NCBI GenBank assembly: GCA_024400115.1
Contig: JAKSNF010000023.1
Location: forward strand, 1-35,151
Reading direction: 5' to 3'
DNA from: Paludibacteraceae bacterium
GTDB lineage: Bacteria; Bacteroidota; Bacteroidia; Bacteroidales; Paludibacteraceae
DNA length: 35,151 nt
The notes under the pieces were generated by a model, which did not search any database, was not told the origin of the DNA, and saw nothing but the letters and a program-made list of their open reading frames with translations. The position numbers and the translations under genes were made by a program. This document shows, one piece after another, positions 32,838 through 35,151 of the stretch (within the stretch, counting starts at the first letter, position 1; the number at the start of each line of letters is the position of its first letter).

Positions 32838-35151
32838 ATGAGAAAAACATTTCTATTTATTTTCGCCCTATGCGCTACAATGATGGCGTGGGGAGCAACA
32901 ACAGTAACCAAAACCGTTGACCAATTAGCAACTATGCATGGTTGGACAGCCGCAACGGCTTACCAGTCATTCACACTGGATGATGTCATCTCAGTAGCCG
33001 CTAAAACATCTTCGGACAAGATCTGTGTTTACCCGAATGGTTATTATACCAGCAGTAAATGGTATATGTACCAAGGTGATTCTAAGGGCGAATTTACCAT
33101 TAGTGCTGCTCTGGGGTATATAATTAAAACCATCAAAATCACTTATAGCCCCCAAAACAGCGGAATACTGAGTTTTAAGTCAGGGTTTGGCATTGCTGAA
33201 GCAGACCAAATAGCAAGTGGCTCTCCTGTAACTGTGGATAAACAATCCGCCACTTTGTATGTAGGTTGTACAGCGGCAAGTAGTTCTTCTACCAATATTA
33301 ATGCCCGTATTACCCAATTCACGGTTACGTATGAATTGGTAGAACAATCCTTAATAGAGGAGTTCAGAGATCCTGTTGGAGATACGTTGTGGAATCACAA
33401 TACAGCCGCAACGACCAAATTAGGTACCTACGGAGAATGGGAGATGGAAGGAATCAGACATACGAATCCGTCCAATGATATGGATAAACTTAAAACCAAA
33501 AACACTCCCGGAGTAGGTATAGGATGGGCGGATAAGCCGCACATGCAAACTACGGCAGAAGGTGGTGTCAAAGCTCTTTCATTCTTATGGAATCAGGGTG
33601 CTACTGCAAAAGAAACCGATAAAACCGAGAAAATCACCGTCACAGTTGGTGACAAGACCCAGGATGACACTTTTACCGGTACCACAACAGCAAACCGACC
33701 TGACGATAGAACTTTTGTATTCTCTCCCGAGGTTAAATCCAATGCTACATTGCGCTTAGAGGGAGTAAATGGTAATCGTATTGTTGTTGGTCCTATCAGC
33801 ATCATTCCTTATATCCGTTACACCCAAAAGGCACAAACCGCTAATGCTGCGGATGAGACCTACGATGCAACGACAGGGTTGATTAACAACACCCTTGGCG
33901 GAGTGGTGAAGTATAGCATCGTTACCGAAGGTGCCCAAGCAACGATTAATGAAACTACGGGTGTCGTTGATTTGTCGAAAGTAACGATTGCTGAAGATAT
34001 TACGATTAAGGCAACATACGAAGACGCTTATACGACGATGAACTTACATATCGACGCTTTGCCCGAACCTACCGTAAGTTTTGCGGACGGCAATGCTGTC
34101 ACCAAAGACATGAATGTCAAGGGTTATGTCAATACCTTAACCAAAGAAGGAGACGGTGAGGTTAGTTACGAGAGTAGCGACGAGACCGTGGCTACCGTAA
34201 GTAACGAAGGCGTGATTACCATTATCGGTGAAGGTGCAACCACCATCACGGCTAAGATTGCCGCTTGCCAAACCTATGCGGCTGCTGAGGCAAGTTATGT
34301 GCTCACCATCACCGACCCCCAAGAGGATGCTTATGTTGAGACATTTGAAAGAAACTCAGAAGGTTCGTCCGCTGCTGATCGTGTAGGTGCTTACTACACT
34401 TGGACTATCACGACCGGTGCTCGTACAAAAGCTACGGATATACTCTTTAATAAAACACCTTCTATCTGGCTGTCCGGTAACGGTGGCGCTTCGATGGAAA
34501 CAACCATTGAGGGTGGTGTTAAACGCGTAAGTTTCCTTTGGAATAAGTTTAACAAGACGGCTTCTCCTGTTAAAGTCAGTGTAACAGCCGGAGATATTAC
34601 GCGTGAACTTGAAAAGGAGGTTCAAACGGGTGACGACTATAACCAAAACCATCCCGACCTTGTGTTTAACAGTAACTTCGGTATAAAGAGCAATACCAAT
34701 CTGAAGATTACCAACCCGCAGACCACGACTGCTTTGCAGATTGGTCCTATTGCCATTACTCCGTATATCTTCTACACCGTAAAAGATACAACGATAGATA
34801 GGACCAAAGTCACCACCTTTACCAATGACCAACTTATTGACAACCGCGACGACGAAGTGGCTATCGTTTATAGCATCATAGGCGAGAACGACGGTGTGGC
34901 TACTATTGATGCTGCTACGGGCGTTGTAACCTGCTTAAAAGCCGGTACGATTACTATTCAAGCCGCATGGGCAGAAGTTACCACTACCTATACGTTGACC
35001 ATCCAACAAAAGATAGACGACGGTATCGTTCGTATCCTCGGTATCGGTAATAGTTTCACTCAAGATGCTTTGGAGGCACATATAATGCCTATCATTTTAG
35101 GTCAAGGCAAGAAAGCCATTGTCGGCTATCCTTATCTTGGCGGATGCTGGC
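32838..35151 (+). CDS. Third giant secreted protein, 5' part (runs off the window), entering a DUF4886-like domain
   Basis: The frame is open from ATG 32838 to the window end (771 codons). The signal peptide MRKTFLFIFALCATMMAWG is nearly the same as that of giant protein 2, with a run of over 30 identical bases. Modules follow in the same style: a beta module to about 165, the EEF...GGVKALSFLW unit (about 173-325), Ig-like domains, then a second unit at about 500-645 almost identical to residues 162-310 of giant protein 2. After an Ig-like domain the sequence changes at about residue 727 to VRILGIGNSFTQDALEAHIM, the opening of DUF4886 (SGNH-hydrolase-like) with the GNSF serine motif. Unlike the other two giants it may therefore carry an enzyme domain. 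Confidence 0.8.
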   Translation, partial: MRKTFLFIFALCATMMAWGATTVTKTVDQLATMHGWTAATAYQSFTLDDVISVAAKTSSDKICVYPNGYYTSSKWYMYQGDSKGEFTISAALGYIIKTIKITYSPQNSGILSFKSGFGIAEADQIASGSPVTVDKQSATLYVGCTAASSSSTNINARITQFTVTYELVEQSLIEEFRDPVGDTLWNHNTAATTKLGTYGEWEMEGIRHTNPSNDMDKLKTKNTPGVGIGWADKPHMQTTAEGGVKALSFLWNQGATAKETDKTEKITVTVGDKTQDDTFTGTTTANRPDDRTFVFSPEVKSNATLRLEGVNGNRIVVGPISIIPYIRYTQKAQTANAADETYDATTGLINNTLGGVVKYSIVTEGAQATINETTGVVDLSKVTIAEDITIKATYEDAYTTMNLHIDALPEPTVSFADGNAVTKDMNVKGYVNTLTKEGDGEVSYESSDETVATVSNEGVITIIGEGATTITAKIAACQTYAAAEASYVLTITDPQEDAYVETFERNSEGSSAADRVGAYYTWTITTGARTKATDILFNKTPSIWLSGNGGASMETTIEGGVKRVSFLWNKFNKTASPVKVSVTAGDITRELEKEVQTGDDYNQNHPDLVFNSNFGIKSNTNLKITNPQTTTALQIGPIAITPYIFYTVKDTTIDRTKVTTFTNDQLIDNRDDEVAIVYSIIGENDGVATIDAATGVVTCLKAGTITIQAAWAEVTTTYTLTIQQKIDDGIVRILGIGNSFTQDALEAHIMPIILGQGKKAIVGYPYLGGCW

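Overview
The window looks like a chromosome segment of a Bacteroidales bacterium (phylum Bacteroidota). Three things point there: many promoters of the Bacteroidota form TTTG-(20 bp)-TAnnTTTG, gldD next to a GGGPS-family gene, and giant secreted proteins with Listeria-Bacteroides repeats and a shared C-terminal tail. I cannot name a genus.

Region 1 (about 0.4-7.2 kb) is a compact housekeeping block. dacB-birA (minus strand) and gldD-GGGPS-tadA-pgpH-dusB (plus strand) diverge from overlapping back-to-back promoters near 2.55 kb. The genes serve peptidoglycan turnover, biotin attachment, gliding/type 9 secretion, ether-lipid precursor synthesis, tRNA editing, probable c-di-AMP breakdown and tRNA dihydrouridine. 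The junctions carry heptamer tandem repeats, and one such array lies inside dusB. The block is bracketed by inverted copies of a roughly 290-bp dispersed non-coding repeat (1-292 and 7159-7460). A third copy follows at 7686-7922.

Region 2 (8.0-10.5 kb) is accessory DNA built of small units: a promoter-terminator pair with no sizeable ORF (possible small RNA), a minus-strand orphan gene bracketed by two near-identical palindromes, a two-gene DUF6169 module, and a 111-aa orphan. Recurrent intergenic repeats (called R, Q and S here) separate them. A 157-bp MITE-like element with perfect 12-bp inverted ends sits in one spacer.

Region 3 (10.9-21.3 kb) is one giant gene (3410 aa, secreted, 13 InlB-like repeat cores) followed by a 41-aa peptide gene.

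Region 4 (21.4-25.3 kb) is an array of toxin-antitoxin-type modules: DUF4160/DUF2442-HTH, small protein/PIN toxin, and HigB/HigA. Four copies of one spacer repeat separate them and each has its own near-identical promoter. A 25-bp direct repeat brackets the array. A DUF3791 two-gene module follows.

Region 5 (25.3-35.15 kb) holds a second giant secreted protein (2377 aa, six repeated sandwich/Ig-like units), a 40-aa peptide gene, and the start of a third giant protein. The third shares near-identical stretches with the second and enters a DUF4886-like domain where the window ends.

The best candidates for something undescribed are the repeated pairing of a giant secreted protein gene with a ~40-aa peptide gene, the spacer-delimited cassette array, and the dispersed repeat with a covarying hairpin.
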